Below, piece by piece: positions 63,895-64,000 of a stretch of DNA of 64,000 nucleotides; position 1 is the first letter of the stretch; each line of letters starts with the position of its first letter. This DNA comes from Cranoglanis bouderius (lineage: Eukaryota > Chordata > Actinopteri > Siluriformes > Cranoglanididae), in assembly GCA_023630585.1 (NCBI GenBank), contig CM042558.1:10993800-11057799 (forward strand), read 5' to 3'. The position numbers and the translations under genes were made by a program. The notes under the pieces are model-generated. The model saw nothing but the letters and a program-made list of their open reading frames with translations. It was not told the DNA's origin and did not search any database.

Positions 63895-64000
63895 GTGTGC
63901 GCATTTGAATGGGGCTTCATGTGTGTTTTGGCATGCATGCAAAGATGTATACTGCCAGTGAAAAATCTGGGGTTACGCAGAACATTTCACATTTACCATG

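Overview
The window looks like teleost fish nuclear DNA. It is A+T-rich, has intron-split vertebrate genes with GT/AG splice sites, and is packed with repeats typical of fish: many Tc1-like DNA transposons, L2/CR1-, Rex1- and RTE-like LINEs, Ty3/gypsy elements, solo LTRs and tRNA-derived SINEs. The species cannot be named from the sequence; an otophysan such as a catfish is only a guess.

Two host genes are present, both on the minus strand and arranged head to tail. cntn2 (contactin-2/TAG-1, a GPI-anchored axonal adhesion molecule) covers 60783 down to 30824. Twenty-one exons were read with consistent phases, giving six Ig domains, four FNIII domains and a GPI signal; each domain is built from two exons. 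The signal-peptide exon was not found and probably lies beyond base 64000. A chia-like GH18 chitinase covers 26616 down to 22364 in 11 coding exons. All phases agree and give 455 residues, with a signal peptide, a GH18 domain and a C-terminal chitin-binding domain. Its catalytic motif has Ala in place of the second conserved Asp, and a conserved Trp is Leu, so it may bind chitin rather than cut it.

Layout. 1-3079: an L2/CR1-like LINE holding a second, younger LINE flanked by a perfect 23-bp target duplication. 3080-6507: unassigned block carrying a full Tc1 element. 6513-7490: a miniature LTR retrotransposon (TRIM-like) with two LTRs, a tRNA-Phe-type primer site and a 5-bp duplication. 7500-18010: microsatellites, SINE, five Tc1 remnants, solo LTRs. 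18134-21887: a Ty3/gypsy chromovirus that has lost its protease motif and most of its RT. 22300-27060: chitinase. 27060-30680: nothing recognised. 30680-60783: cntn2, whose three largest introns (5.8, 6.8 and 6.2 kb) hold nearly all the repeats of the gene: a LINE nested in a Tc1, a decayed gypsy element, an intact-ORF Tc1, an RTE-type LINE and a THAP-domain scrap. 60784-64000: three solo LTRs and a SINE.

The two host genes show no functional link beyond adjacency. The most unusual items are the TRIM-like element and the altered chitinase active site. Exon limits were set by eye from frame, splice consensus and family knowledge; no search was run.
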